Counted from the stretch's first letter, positions 23,656 to 32,952 are shown. The stretch is 64,000 nt of DNA from Clostridia bacterium (GCA_017474205.1 JAFVID010000106.1:1-64000); one strand, 5' to 3'. The notes: a model not told the origin generated them from the letters alone. Numbers and translations are program-made.

Positions 23656-24759
23656 ATGGAAAATAACTATAATCCCCAAAATTTTGTTCCCCAAAACGGC
23701 ACAATTCAACATCAAAATATACGTTTCTTCCCTGCGGAATATTTTGAAAAAAAGGCAGAAAAGAAAATTCTTAAACGTCGTGCTAATTGGTTGGGTTCGG
23801 AACTTTTATTTACTCAAGTTTTTGGCACTATTGCATCGGTTTTTGCCCTTATTCTTCTATCGTTTATGGGTTGGGGTAACGGTGAAGGCGGTGTTATGGA
23901 AGACGCTCTTGAATATATCTTCTATTCCCCCGTTGCTTTGCTTATTCCTGCGGTTATTATCGCCAAGGCCTGCGGTCTTAAGGTTGTGGACCTTATTCCA
24001 TTTAAGAAGGTCAGTTTCTCCTCAGGATTAGGTTTGTTTTTATTCGGCTTCTTTTTCCTTGTAATCGGCGGAATGCTTGTAGATATTGTTTCATTCATCT
24101 TACCCTCCTCCGCTGCATTTTTAGAGCTGGCTCAATCTGCCGACCCCACAAACTATGGCGAATGGGTATCCCTCATTCTTTACAGTGCTGCCATCCCCGC
24201 TTTGGTTGAAGAGTTTGTTTTCAGAGGAGTTATTCTAAACTCTCTTCGCCGTTACGGTGATGCAATTGCCATTTGTTTTTCTACTATGATGTTTGCCCTC
24301 GTTCACGGCAACATCCTTCAAATCGTAAATACCATTCCTGCAGGTCTTTTCCTTGGATATATAACCGTTTGTTCGGGCAATATTTGGATAGCGGTGGCAC
24401 TCCATTTTGTTAATAATACCATTGCTTGTTTTTCGGGAATAATATATAACACTTTAAGTTCATTTATAACGGGTGTTGTTGGTAATATCTCCGAAGATTT
24501 AATGGTCTTTATTATCAACGGAATTGTTTATGCAGTATATATCATCCTTGGACTTGTGGGCTTATTCATTCTTAAAAATAAGCAGAAAAAAGATGAAGAT
24601 TTTGGTGCTTTGCAAAAAGGTACCGTAACCTGTCTTACAAACAGTGAAAAAATAAAAGGACTCTTTTCAGCCCCCACCGTAATTATTTCTATTATTATTT
24701 ACGTAGGGCAAACCATTCTTCTTTTACTCCCCCCTGTTATAGAATTTTTGAAACTATGA
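23656..24759 (+). CDS. CPBP-family intramembrane metalloprotease
   Basis: 367 aa, eight or so membrane segments after a soluble N terminus. The ATG at 23656 has AAAGGA nine bases upstream; a GTG at 23638 overlaps it. The CPBP (Abi, CaaX-protease-like) motifs are complete: EEFVFRG (about residue 192), FALVHGN, and HFVNNT. The two Glu and two His form the active site inside the membrane. These proteases process membrane or prenylated proteins and sometimes give bacteriocin self-immunity; no bacteriocin gene is visible here. The stop overlaps the tadA start by four bases, so the two are translationally coupled. Confidence 0.92.
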   Translation: MENNYNPQNFVPQNGTIQHQNIRFFPAEYFEKKAEKKILKRRANWLGSELLFTQVFGTIASVFALILLSFMGWGNGEGGVMEDALEYIFYSPVALLIPAVIIAKACGLKVVDLIPFKKVSFSSGLGLFLFGFFFLVIGGMLVDIVSFILPSSAAFLELAQSADPTNYGEWVSLILYSAAIPALVEEFVFRGVILNSLRRYGDAIAICFSTMMFALVHGNILQIVNTIPAGLFLGYITVCSGNIWIAVALHFVNNTIACFSGIIYNTLSSFITGVVGNISEDLMVFIINGIVYAVYIILGLVGLFILKNKQKKDEDFGALQKGTVTCLTNSEKIKGLFSAPTVIISIIIYVGQTILLLLPPVIEFLKL

Positions 24760-25208
24760 TTTACGATTACGATAGAGTATTTATGGCGGAGGCGTTATCC
24801 CTCGCAAAAGAGGCATACGATGCGGGGGAAGTCCCCGTAGGTGCGGTTATAGTCAAGGACGGCAAAATAATCGCAAGGGGTAGAAACACCCGTGAAAATG
24901 ACGGCTACGCCACCCACCACGCCGAAGTCAATGCAATAAATTCCGCCTGCGAAGTTTTGGGCGGATACCGATTGACAGGATGCACACTTTATGTTACATT
25001 AGAACCCTGCCCTATGTGTGCAGGTGCTATAATAAATTCCCGAATAGATAGGGTTGTTTACGGTGCCGCCGACAAAAAAGGCGGTGCGGCAGGTTCACTT
25101 ATTAACCTCTTTGCAGTGGGATTCAACCACACACCCAAACTCAATTTCGGGGTAATGGAACAGGAATGTTCCGAAATATTAACCAAGTTTTTCAATGAAA
25201 AAATATAA
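24756..25208 (+). CDS. tadA: tRNA-specific adenosine deaminase
   Basis: 150 aa. Zinc deaminase motifs HAEVNAI (His and catalytic Glu, about residue 52) and PCPMCAGAI (two Cys, about residue 84) are intact, with SRIDRVVYGAADKKGGAAGS after them, typical of TadA. Converts A34 to inosine in tRNA-Arg(ACG). ATG overlaps the previous stop; fba follows after a short gap. Confidence 0.95.
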   Translation: MIYDYDRVFMAEALSLAKEAYDAGEVPVGAVIVKDGKIIARGRNTRENDGYATHHAEVNAINSACEVLGGYRLTGCTLYVTLEPCPMCAGAIINSRIDRVVYGAADKKGGAAGSLINLFAVGFNHTPKLNFGVMEQECSEILTKFFNEKI

Positions 25209-25228
25209 ATAAATTGGAGTTGTTAAAA

Positions 25229-26164
25229 ATGCCTTTGGTAAACACAAAAGAAATGTTCAAAAAAGCATACGAAGGCGGTTATGCTATCGGTGCTTTCAAC
25301 GTGAACGATATGGAAATTGTTCAAGGTATCATTGATGCCTGCAAAAAGAATAATGCTCCCGTTATTCTCCAAGTTTCCGCAAGTGCAAGAAAATATGCCC
25401 GTCACGGATATCTTCTCGCCCTCGTTAAAGCAGCCGAAGAAGAAACCGGTCTTCCCATTGCTCTTCACCTTGACCACGGCCCCGATTTCGAGACCTGCAA
25501 GGCATGTATCGATGGCGGTTTCACCTCCGTTATGATCGACGGTAGCCATCTTCCCTTTGAAGAAAATATCGCTCTTACCAAGAAGGTTGTTGACTATGCT
25601 CATCAATTCGGTGTAACCGTTGAGGGTGAATTAGGTCAGCTTGCCGGTGTTGAAGATGAGGTTAACGTATCTGCAGAAGATGCTTCCTACACCAATCCCG
25701 ACCAGGTTGAAGAATTTGTTAAGAAAACCGGTGTTGACTCCCTTGCTATTGCAATCGGCACAAGCCACGGTGCTTTCAAATTCAAACCCGGTCAAAAACC
25801 CCAACTCCGTTTCGACATTCTTGAAGAAGTATCCCGCAGACTTCCCGGATTCCCCATCGTTCTTCACGGTGCATCTTCCGTATCTCAAGAACACATCGCT
25901 ATCGTTAATAAATTCGGTGGCAAAATGAACGATGCTATCGGTATCCCCGAAGAAATGCTCAGAGAAGCATCCTCTATGGCAGTTTGCAAAATTAATATCG
26001 ACTCCGACCTTCGTCTTGCTCTTACCGCAGGTATCCGCCGTCATTTTGCAGAGCATCCCGAACACTTCGATCCCCGTCAATATCTTGGCGAAGGCAGAAA
26101 CGAAATCGAAGCCGTTGTTACCAATAAGTTGATTAACGTTTTGGGCTGTGCCGGAAAGGCATAA
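25229..26164 (+). CDS. fba: Class II fructose-bisphosphate aldolase
   Basis: 311 aa. The ATG at 25229 follows TTGGAG by nine bases. LHLDHGPDF gives the catalytic Asp82 and zinc ligand His83; VEGELGQLAGVED, IGTSHGAFKF (zinc His) and VLHGASSV (zinc His) follow in family order. Class II, zinc-dependent aldolase of glycolysis and gluconeogenesis, splitting fructose 1,6-bisphosphate. Codon use is strongly biased, as expected for a highly expressed gene. Other sugar-phosphate genes (rpe, gap) lie 6-7 kb downstream. Confidence 0.96.
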   Translation: MPLVNTKEMFKKAYEGGYAIGAFNVNDMEIVQGIIDACKKNNAPVILQVSASARKYARHGYLLALVKAAEEETGLPIALHLDHGPDFETCKACIDGGFTSVMIDGSHLPFEENIALTKKVVDYAHQFGVTVEGELGQLAGVEDEVNVSAEDASYTNPDQVEEFVKKTGVDSLAIAIGTSHGAFKFKPGQKPQLRFDILEEVSRRLPGFPIVLHGASSVSQEHIAIVNKFGGKMNDAIGIPEEMLREASSMAVCKINIDSDLRLALTAGIRRHFAEHPEHFDPRQYLGEGRNEIEAVVTNKLINVLGCAGKA

Positions 26165-26169
26165 TAAAA

Positions 26170-26736
26170 ATGTATAATAGCTTTGAACAGTTAAAAAAGG
26201 ACTGTCTTAGTTGTCAGAAATGCGGCCTTGCTTCCACCCGGAACAAGGTCGTTTTCGGCATTGGAGACCAGCATTCCCCTGTTATGTTTGTAGGAGAAGG
26301 CCCCGGTGAACAAGAGGATCTTAAGGGTGAACCCTTTGTAGGCAGAGCAGGGCAACTTCTCGATAAACTCTTAATGGCGGTTGACCTTGATAGAAGCAAC
26401 GTTTATATTGCAAATATCGTTAAATGTCGCCCACCAAAAAACAGAGACCCCCTACCCGAAGAGCAGGAGGCCTGTATTGGATATTTAAGGGAACAATTCC
26501 GCCTTATCCGTCCTAAAATGATAGTTTGTCTTGGCAGAGTCGCGGCACAAAAACTTATATCCCCCGACTTTAAGGTAACACAGCAACACGGACAGTGGAT
26601 AGAGAAAAACGGTACCTTAATGATGGGTACCTATCACCCCGCCGCCCTTCTTCGCAACCCCAACAATAAACCCTTCGCTTTAGAGGATTTTGTTAAAATC
26701 AAAGAGAAGATTGATGAGATAAAAGCATCAAACTAA
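26170..26736 (+). CDS. Uracil-DNA glycosylase, family 4 (iron-sulfur)
   Basis: 188 aa. N-terminal Cys cluster CLSCQKCGL (Cys12, 15, 18) plus later Cys (VKCRPPKNRD and EEQEACIGYL) that can hold a 4Fe-4S cluster. Active-site motif GEGPGEQED (GExPGxxED) at about residues 42-50, GEPFVGRAGQLLD, and the C-terminal HPAALLRN. Removes uracil from DNA in base-excision repair. Starts six bases after fba stops, so likely cotranscribed. Confidence 0.94.
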   Translation: MYNSFEQLKKDCLSCQKCGLASTRNKVVFGIGDQHSPVMFVGEGPGEQEDLKGEPFVGRAGQLLDKLLMAVDLDRSNVYIANIVKCRPPKNRDPLPEEQEACIGYLREQFRLIRPKMIVCLGRVAAQKLISPDFKVTQQHGQWIEKNGTLMMGTYHPAALLRNPNNKPFALEDFVKIKEKIDEIKASN

Positions 26737-26755
26737 ATTCATATTCATACAAAAA

Positions 26756-26778
26756 GCTCCCTCATCAGAGGGAGCCGA
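26756..26778 (-). terminator. Terminator of the DUF368 gene
   Basis: GCTCCCTC/GAGGGAGC stem with ATCA-type loop; on the minus strand followed by TTTTTGTATG. Confidence 0.82.
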
Positions 26779-26798
26779 GTTGTCTAATTCAACTTATT

Positions 26799-27659
26799 CT
26801 ATTTCTTTTTCTTACCAAAAACATTCTTTATCTTTTTATGGGTGCCTCTGATATCTCCAAGATAGAATGATAGGGCGAATCCAAACACCGCGAGTCCTGC
26901 GGCGAGCAAGAATTTTTCGGGATTTTCGGGAACGAGATATCCTGTTTTGGCATCATTCATAAGTATTGTTGGAATAATCGAAATGAACAAACCGAATATT
27001 ACCGAAAATGTTACGGCATAACATTTCTTAATAAGGAAATTCATTATAGCCGAAATGAATATTGCACCTACCAATAAACCAATAGCGGCAGGAAGTAGTA
27101 TTTTAACATCCAAATTTGCAAGGGACTCAACGTAGAGTTTATAAAGTCCAAGGGAAGAAAGGATTGCGGCACTATCTACACCGGGGACAATAGATGACCC
27201 TGCCACCGCTACGCCAAGAATCATCGACTGCACGAAGTTGGGATTGGTAATGGCTGGGAAGAATGATTTGTTGTAGGTGAAGATATAAATTCCCAAAAAC
27301 AAAGCCGCCGCAACGATTATGTAATAACTTTTTTTGTAACCGTTTTTTGTAACCGACTTATAAAAAAGCGGTACCGTACCAACCACAAGTCCAAGGAATA
27401 AATATTTGGTGGCAAATTCATAATTTCCAAGGAAATAATCCACTATCTTACTAAAAATTAAAATGCCAACCCCCATTCCAAGACCAATGGGAAGAATAAA
27501 GGCAATATTCTTTTTGAACTTTTTGAAAAGGGTGCTAATGCACTCAATAACATCTTCGTAAAGACCTAAAATAAGCATCATAACGCTACCGCTGAGTCCG
27601 GGAGCAACACCACCGATACCTACGATTATACCCTTTATAAAATTAAGTAAATGTTTCAT
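26799..27659 (-). CDS. DUF368 membrane protein (undecaprenyl-phosphate translocase type)
   Basis: 286 aa. The ATG at 27659 has GGAAG eight bases before it. About eight membrane segments with an internal repeat: GIGGVAPGLSGSVMMLILGLYE (residues 11-32) and AGSSIVPGVDSAAILSSLGLY (about 163-183) are the paired PG-[LV]-S/D loops of the family. DUF368 proteins (PopT) recycle undecaprenyl phosphate across the membrane for wall synthesis (established for some members). C-terminal tail is basic (KKIKNVFGKKKK). Own promoter and terminator. Confidence 0.92.
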   Translation of the reverse strand: MKHLLNFIKGIIVGIGGVAPGLSGSVMMLILGLYEDVIECISTLFKKFKKNIAFILPIGLGMGVGILIFSKIVDYFLGNYEFATKYLFLGLVVGTVPLFYKSVTKNGYKKSYYIIVAAALFLGIYIFTYNKSFFPAITNPNFVQSMILGVAVAGSSIVPGVDSAAILSSLGLYKLYVESLANLDVKILLPAAIGLLVGAIFISAIMNFLIKKCYAVTFSVIFGLFISIIPTILMNDAKTGYLVPENPEKFLLAAGLAVFGFALSFYLGDIRGTHKKIKNVFGKKKK

Positions 27660-27704
27660 AATAAAACTTCCAAACATAAAATTGAAAATAATATACCACC
27701 GGTA

Positions 27705-27733
27705 ATTTTATCATATAAATTTAATCTTTGCAA
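27705..27733 (-). promoter_or_regulatory. Promoter of the DUF368 gene
   Basis: Minus strand TTGCAA (27733-27728), 17-bp spacer, TAAAAT (27710-27705). Confidence 0.75.
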
Positions 27734-27759
27734 CACAATATTTTTTAAGGAGATAATTT

Positions 27760-28710
27760 ATGAATATTGTAATTCTTGACGGACACACCACAAACCCCGG
27801 TGATTTACCATTTACCGAGTTTGAAAAAATGGGCAATCTTACCGTATATGACTATACCCCAGACCATCTCACCGTAGAGCGTTGTAAGGGTGCGGATATT
27901 ATCATCGGCAACAAGACAAATATGCCCAAAGAGTTTTTAGAAAATATCACCGCAAAATACATTGGTCTTTTCTCCACGGGATACAACGTGGTAGATATTG
28001 AAACCGCATCTAAACTTGGCATTACTGTTTGCAACGTACCCGCCTACAGCACCAATGCCGTTGCACAACACACCTTTGCCCTTATTCTTGAACTTTACAA
28101 CTACGTAGGACATCATTCCTCCGCCGTAAAGGATGGAAAATGGAATGACCCTGCAAAATTTTGCTTTTGGGACAAGCCCCTCTATGAATTAACGGGCAAA
28201 ACTTTGGGAATTATCGGTATGGGCAGTATCGGTCAGAAAACCGCCGAAATCGCATCCGCCTTTGGAATGAAGGTTATCTTTGCCAACCGCAGTAAAAAGG
28301 ATAATTTACCCTACCCTCAAGTATCTTTAGAAGAACTCTACAAAACTGCCGATATTATATCTCTTCACTGTCCCTTAACCCCCGAAACAACGGGAATGAT
28401 AAATAAATCCGCCATTGATCTTATGAAGAAAAACGCTATAATTATCAACACATCCCGCGGGGCTACCATTAACGAACAAGATCTTGCAGATGCTCTTAAT
28501 TCGGGCAGAATATACGGTGCAGGGGTGGATGTTTTATCCACCGAGCCACCTAAAGCAGATAATCCCCTTCTCACCGCAAAGAATTGTTTTATCACACCAC
28601 ATATCGCTTGGGCAGCCCACGAAACAAGGTCGAGAATGCTGTCGGTGGCGGTGCAAAACGTGAAGAATTATCTTAACGGAACCCCCACCAACGTAGTAAG
28701 TAATCCTTAG
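27760..28710 (+). CDS. D-2-hydroxyacid dehydrogenase (NAD-dependent, glycerate dehydrogenase-like)
   Basis: 316 aa. AAGGAG is nine bases before the ATG. Nucleotide-binding motif GIIGMGSIGQKTAEIASAFG (about residues 148-167), catalytic Arg in NTSRGATINEQDLADAL, Glu in GVDVLSTEPP, and His in FITPHIAWAAHETR, all in the order of the family. Reduces a 2-oxoacid (hydroxypyruvate, glyoxylate or pyruvate) to the D-hydroxyacid; substrate not decided by sequence. Followed by mnmA after nine bases. Confidence 0.93.
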   Translation: MNIVILDGHTTNPGDLPFTEFEKMGNLTVYDYTPDHLTVERCKGADIIIGNKTNMPKEFLENITAKYIGLFSTGYNVVDIETASKLGITVCNVPAYSTNAVAQHTFALILELYNYVGHHSSAVKDGKWNDPAKFCFWDKPLYELTGKTLGIIGMGSIGQKTAEIASAFGMKVIFANRSKKDNLPYPQVSLEELYKTADIISLHCPLTPETTGMINKSAIDLMKKNAIIINTSRGATINEQDLADALNSGRIYGAGVDVLSTEPPKADNPLLTAKNCFITPHIAWAAHETRSRMLSVAVQNVKNYLNGTPTNVVSNP

Positions 28711-28719
28711 GAGAAAAAT

Positions 28720-29763
28720 ATGCAAAAGAAAGTTTTGGTGGCGATGAGTGGCGGAGTTGACTCCTCTGCCGCCGCCGCAATGTTAATTGAAAAAGGATAT
28801 GAAGTATCGGGTGCCATTATGAAATTGTGGCAGGACGGACAATACTTCGAGGGCGTTAATGAGGATATTGAAAACGCCCGTATTGTTGCCGATACTTTAG
28901 GTGTAGATTTTCACGTTTTTGACTTTTCAAAAGAGTTTGAAAATGAGGTTGTATCCCCCTTTTGTAACGAATACATAAAGGGCAAAACCCCTAATCCTTG
29001 CGTGTTTTGCAACAAACATCTGAAGTTTGGCGCATTCTTTGAAAAGGCAATGGAAATGGGCTTTGATTACATCGCTACAGGGCATTATGCCAAGGTGATT
29101 TGCGATGATAATGGCAAATATAATCTCCACTGTAAGCAGGGTGCCAAGGATCAAAGTTACGTGCTTTATAATCTTAATCAAGATATCCTTTCCCACCTCT
29201 TATTGCCCGTAGGGGGACTTGAAAAGGATGTCATTCGTCAGTATGCCAAAAAGGCAGGACTTCCCACCTTCGACAGACCCGACAGTCAAGAGATTTGCTT
29301 TATCCCCGATAAAGATTACGCAAGATTTTTATCGAATCGCGGATATAATACCCCCGTGGGCGATTTCGTAAGCAAAAATGGGGATATAATGGGCAAACAC
29401 AAGGGCATTATGCACTACACCGTAGGTCAGCGAAAAGGACTTGGTGCTTTTGGAAGTCCAAAATTTGTTTTATCTATAAACGGTGAAAATAATCAGGTGA
29501 TTTTGGGCGAAAACGATGACCTTTTCACCGCCACTCTTGTTTGCGATAACGTGAACTTCCTCGACGGAAGAACCCTCACCGAACCTCTTAAAGCAGGAAT
29601 AAAAATCCGATATTCTGCCAAGGCGGAAAGCGGTGTGATATCCCCCCTTGAAGACGGAAAATACAGGGTGGTTTTTGATATCCCCGTCAGAGCCGTAACC
29701 CCGGGACAGTCAGCGGTGTTTTATGATGGAGATATCCTCCTCGGCGGCGGTAAGATAATATAA
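28720..29763 (+). CDS. mnmA: tRNA-specific 2-thiouridylase
   Basis: 347 aa. PP-loop AMSGGVDSSAAAAML (residues 8-22), catalytic Cys in TPNPCVFCNKHLKFG (about 88-101), the second Cys in SQEICFIPDKDYARF, and the C-terminal beta domain (VGQRKGLGAFG, VTPGQSAVFYDGDILLGGG). Puts the 2-thio group on U34 of tRNA-Lys, -Glu and -Gln using a cysteine desulfurase as sulfur source. Close behind the dehydrogenase gene; GGAG nine bases before the ATG. Confidence 0.96.
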   Translation: MQKKVLVAMSGGVDSSAAAAMLIEKGYEVSGAIMKLWQDGQYFEGVNEDIENARIVADTLGVDFHVFDFSKEFENEVVSPFCNEYIKGKTPNPCVFCNKHLKFGAFFEKAMEMGFDYIATGHYAKVICDDNGKYNLHCKQGAKDQSYVLYNLNQDILSHLLLPVGGLEKDVIRQYAKKAGLPTFDRPDSQEICFIPDKDYARFLSNRGYNTPVGDFVSKNGDIMGKHKGIMHYTVGQRKGLGAFGSPKFVLSINGENNQVILGENDDLFTATLVCDNVNFLDGRTLTEPLKAGIKIRYSAKAESGVISPLEDGKYRVVFDIPVRAVTPGQSAVFYDGDILLGGGKII

Positions 29764-29770
29764 CAAACTT

Positions 29771-29866
29771 TTTTAATCCGTCGGGCACAAGCCCGACACC
29801 TTACTTCTTCACTATTAACTCTTACTTATTACATCAAAAAAGCAGGTCATACGACCTGCTTTTTTA
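29771..29866. repeat. Dispersed intergenic repeat, copy 1
   Basis: About 95 bp, repeated at 62675-62767: TTTTAATCCGTCGG, a small hairpin, CCGACACCTTACTTCTTCAC, TATT runs, then the AGCAGGTC/GACCTGCT terminator. Both copies follow the 3' end of a minus-strand gene. Confidence 0.85.
29841..29866 (-). terminator. Terminator of the polysaccharide deacetylase gene
   Basis: AGCAGGTC/GACCTGCT stem; minus strand ends in TTTTTTGATG. Part of the dispersed repeat. Confidence 0.85.
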
Positions 29867-30811
29867 ATTATTCGGCTTATGTCTTATCGGTTCGGAATTG
29901 GATGAAAGGGGAGCGAGATAATATCCTGCATTCAAATAATATTCAATAATTTGAGGTAATGCCTCAACAGTGGTATTCTTAGCACTGGTATCGTGCATAA
30001 GTACAACCGCATTTTGCCTTGACGTACCGTAACTTCTTATGTTAGACATTATTCTCGATACCGGAATGTTATTGCCCGATGCATCCCCCGAATCTACGTT
30101 CCAGTCGAAATAATAGTATCCCTTTTGGGGCAATTCTTTTGACAATCTTGTCATAATTCCACTGCAATGACTTCTACTGGTGGTATTGCTTGTGCCTCCG
30201 GGGAAACGGACTATGTTGCTCCTTACTCCACACGCCTTTTCTACCTTGTCACTTATTGCTTGAAGGTCGTTATAATAGGCGGAGGTGGAGGAATATATTT
30301 TGGAATAGGTGTGGGTATTGCTGTGAAGTGCAACGGTATGTCCTTCGGCTACCATTCGTTTTGTATATTCAAGTTTTCCCGTTCCTATAACGAAAAAGGT
30401 CGCCTTGACGTTATATTTTTTGAGGATATCGAGTATCTTTAAGGTATTGTTAGAGGGGCCGTCATCAAAGGTGAGATAACACACCTTCCCCGATGTATCG
30501 GTAGGGGTTGCACTGCCTTGAGGAGTGAAAGGTTTAGATACGGTAGAAGACACGGTGGAGGATTCGGGTTTAGATGTTACAACCGAACTTTCCGCAGTAG
30601 ATTCAGTTTTTTCAGATACAGGCACACCTGAAACTTCACTTTGAACTACCGTCGATGAAAGGTCGGTAGGGGTGGGATTTACCTTTTTTGACTGCCATTT
30701 ATCAATAAGTGTTGTGGTGCATATTATGGCAATAATAACAACCACCGAAATTACCCCTGCTATAACAGGTGCGGGGACAACAAATCCACCTCTTCTTGCT
30801 CTATTCCTCAT
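29864..30811 (-). CDS. Polysaccharide deacetylase (membrane-anchored, NodB domain)
   Basis: 315 aa. One N-terminal membrane helix (about residues 13-34) after a basic start, a Ser/Thr/Pro/Val-rich linker (about 45-105), then a NodB domain outside the cell: CYLTFDDGPS (Asp116, Asp117), HSNTH metal ligands (His163, His167), VRFPGGTSNT, FDWNVDSGD and VVLMHD. Removes N-acetyl groups from peptidoglycan or another polysaccharide. Own promoter; its terminator lies inside a dispersed repeat. Confidence 0.93.
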   Translation of the reverse strand: MRNRARRGGFVVPAPVIAGVISVVVIIAIICTTTLIDKWQSKKVNPTPTDLSSTVVQSEVSGVPVSEKTESTAESSVVTSKPESSTVSSTVSKPFTPQGSATPTDTSGKVCYLTFDDGPSNNTLKILDILKKYNVKATFFVIGTGKLEYTKRMVAEGHTVALHSNTHTYSKIYSSTSAYYNDLQAISDKVEKACGVRSNIVRFPGGTSNTTSRSHCSGIMTRLSKELPQKGYYYFDWNVDSGDASGNNIPVSRIMSNIRSYGTSRQNAVVLMHDTSAKNTTVEALPQIIEYYLNAGYYLAPLSSNSEPIRHKPNN

Positions 30812-30841
30812 CTATCTCTATCCTTTTTCGAAGTATGTTTT

Positions 30842-30869
30842 CATTTTACCACTACTTTTATAAAAGTCA
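30842..30869 (-). promoter_or_regulatory. Promoter of the polysaccharide deacetylase gene
   Basis: Minus strand TTGACT (30869-30864), 16-bp spacer, TAAAAT (30847-30842). Confidence 0.7.
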
Positions 30870-30942
30870 ACATAATTTTAGTTAGTTTATATGTAACAAA
30901 ACGGGCTAATATTCTTTGTATATTATGCCATTACAAAAATTC

Positions 30943-30971
30943 TTGACAAATAGGGTAAAATGTTTTACAAT
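30943..30971 (+). promoter_or_regulatory. Promoter of the surface repeat protein gene
   Basis: TTGACA (30943-30948), 17-bp spacer, TACAAT (30966-30971). Confidence 0.82.
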
Positions 30972-31035
30972 AATTGTGTGCCTATAGGTGTCAATATGAT
31001 GCTTATTGCAATTTCACTTTTGGAGGACTTTTATA

Positions 31036-32004
31036 ATGAAAAAAACACTTGCCTTTATCATAGCACTTACTATGGTATTCACCGTTTTGTCAGTATCTGT
31101 TTATGCTGCTGGTGAAACAAAATACACTTTGCTCTATCTTTCTAACTCAAAAGCTGGCGGCGTTGGTACCGGCATTCAAACAAAAGACCTTGTTGACGGT
31201 CAAGAAGTTATTGTTAGTGACAGCGGTAACTACCACAACCAAAGCGCTACTTTGGAATTCTCTCACTGGACCGATAAACACGGTAATGTTTACTATCCCG
31301 GTGACACATTTGTTATAAAAGCTGAAGATGCTAACGCACTCAAGAGAATTACCCTTACCGCTCAATGGGAATATGTTCCCGGCGTTTTGGTTGTTTACGA
31401 CAAAAACACAGATGATCCCAGTTGTACCGGTAACCTTCACGGCAGCACCTCCGCTGAACTTCCCAAAGGTTCTGAATACACCGTAAGCAGTATTTCCAGT
31501 CCTATCGCAGGTCTTACCTTCCCCTTCCACAAGTTGGTTGAATGGAACACCAAACCCGACGGTACCGGCACAAGCTATCAACCCGGCGATGTTATGATCG
31601 TTAACGAAACCACCACCCTTTATGCTATTTGGGAAAACGTAGAACAAGAAGTTACCTTCTGCACCGTTACCTTTGACGCTAACGGCGGTGAAGGCGAAAT
31701 GGCTCCCGAAACCGACATTCCCGCTAACGGTTCTATTATGGCTCCCTTCTGCGATTTCACCTACGAAGGTTACAACTTCATTGGTTGGAACACCAAAGCA
31801 GACGGCAGTGGCGATATGTTTGAAGAATGGGATGACGTTACCGTTGAAAACAATCTCACCCTTTATGCTATGTGGGAAGTAAGCGACGCTTGGGATTACA
31901 ACCCCGAAGACGGTGAACTTGCCAACATTGCAGTTGCAATCGCAGTTAGCACCGTTGCTTTAAGCGCTCTTTACATAATGAAAAAAAGAGAACTTGAAGA
32001 CTAA
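31036..32004 (+). CDS. Secreted surface protein with Listeria-Bacteroides (InlB B-type) repeats
   Basis: 322 aa. ATG at 31036 preceded by TTTGGAGGAC. Signal peptide at residues 1-24 (ends SVYAAG), three repeats of the Flg_new/InlB-B type, each closing with a TLTAQWE, TLYAIWE or TLYAMWE strand (VEWNTKPDGTGTSYQPGD; FDANGGEGEM...; FIGWNTKADGSGDMF), and a C-terminal membrane helix (NIAVAIAVSTVALSALYIM) followed by KKRELED. It is therefore anchored in the membrane with the repeats outside; there is no LPxTG motif. The same repeat occurs once each in two of the giant proteins at 36.8-51.7 kb. Strongly biased codons suggest high expression. Confidence 0.9.
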   Translation: MKKTLAFIIALTMVFTVLSVSVYAAGETKYTLLYLSNSKAGGVGTGIQTKDLVDGQEVIVSDSGNYHNQSATLEFSHWTDKHGNVYYPGDTFVIKAEDANALKRITLTAQWEYVPGVLVVYDKNTDDPSCTGNLHGSTSAELPKGSEYTVSSISSPIAGLTFPFHKLVEWNTKPDGTGTSYQPGDVMIVNETTTLYAIWENVEQEVTFCTVTFDANGGEGEMAPETDIPANGSIMAPFCDFTYEGYNFIGWNTKADGSGDMFEEWDDVTVENNLTLYAMWEVSDAWDYNPEDGELANIAVAIAVSTVALSALYIMKKRELED

Positions 32005-32046
32005 TCCTTAACTAATCGGACGCAAATTTAGTTTATATAAAGTCCG

Positions 32047-32080
32047 CCGCCCGACGATAATTTCGTCGGGCGGTTTATAT
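32047..32080 (+). terminator. Terminator of the surface repeat protein gene
   Basis: CCGCCCGACGA/TCGTCGGGCGG stem, then TTTATATT. Confidence 0.88.
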
Positions 32081-32194
32081 TAAAAAGATAAAAAAGGCGA
32101 ATAATATTATTAAAATATTAAAATCATCTTTTCTATCTTTGCCATAATATTATTTACTCTAATTCGTTATTCATTCAAAAAAGGAGATATAATT

Positions 32195-32845
32195 ATGATT
32201 TTAATGGCACCATCCCTTCTTTCTGCCGACTTTGCAAAACTCGGTGCTGATTGTGACCGTATGCAGGCCGCAGGTGCAGATATTTGGCACTTCGACGTTA
32301 TGGACGGTATGTTTGTACCCAACATTTCTTTTGGTATTCCCGTACTTAAATCTTTAAATCAATATACCGACCTTCCCATCGACGCTCATCTTATGATTGA
32401 AGCTCCCCACCGCTATATTAAACAATTTGCAGAAGCAGGTGCGGACTACATCACCATCCACGTTGAAGCGGAAGAAAATCCCGCCGAGACCTTGAAAGAA
32501 ATCAGAAAATACGGCGTTATCCCCTCTATCTCGGTTAAACCCGGCACTCCCGCCGAAGCAATTTTCCCCTATCTTGAACTTTGCGGAATGGTGCTTGTTA
32601 TGTCGGTTGAACCCGGATTTGGCGGTCAAAGTTTTATGCCCGTTGCACTTCCTAAAATCGAAGCACTCCGTAAAGAGAGTGAACGTCTTGGTCTTGATAT
32701 GCGTATTCAGGTTGATGGCGGTATCGATGCAGTAACCGGCAAGCAGGTAATCGAAGCAGGTGCCGACGTTTTGGTTGCAGGTAGCGCACTTTTCAAGTCG
32801 GAAAATCCAAAAGAGTTCATTGATTATATGAAAAATTTGGGTTAA
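32195..32845 (+). CDS. rpe: Ribulose-phosphate 3-epimerase
   Basis: 216 aa TIM barrel. AAGGAG lies nine bases before the ATG. Conserved segments: APSLLSADFAKL, WHFDVMDGMFVPNISFG (metal His and Asp), DAHLMIEAP, VMSVEPGFGGQSFMP, and QVDGGIDAVTG. Interconverts ribulose 5-phosphate and xylulose 5-phosphate in the pentose phosphate pathway. Usually clustered with engB/rsgA; here it stands alone before gap. Confidence 0.96.
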   Translation: MILMAPSLLSADFAKLGADCDRMQAAGADIWHFDVMDGMFVPNISFGIPVLKSLNQYTDLPIDAHLMIEAPHRYIKQFAEAGADYITIHVEAEENPAETLKEIRKYGVIPSISVKPGTPAEAIFPYLELCGMVLVMSVEPGFGGQSFMPVALPKIEALRKESERLGLDMRIQVDGGIDAVTGKQVIEAGADVLVAGSALFKSENPKEFIDYMKNLG

Positions 32846-32888
32846 TTTACTAAATTTATAAAAATGCTTATAAATGTAAATAAAACAC

Positions 32889-32917
32889 TTGCATTTTAGA
32901 ATAAAAAGTATTAAAAT
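32889..32917 (+). promoter_or_regulatory. gap promoter
   Basis: TTGCAT (32889-32894), 17-bp spacer, TAAAAT (32912-32917); the ATG at 32953 follows AGGAGG. Confidence 0.75.
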
Positions 32918-32952
32918 AACAAGGATAATAATATCTTAGGAGGATATAAATC

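Noticed and set aside
23656..24759. CPBP protease as bacteriocin immunity
   Set aside because: No bacteriocin precursor, modification enzyme or exporter lies nearby; it is coupled to tadA instead.
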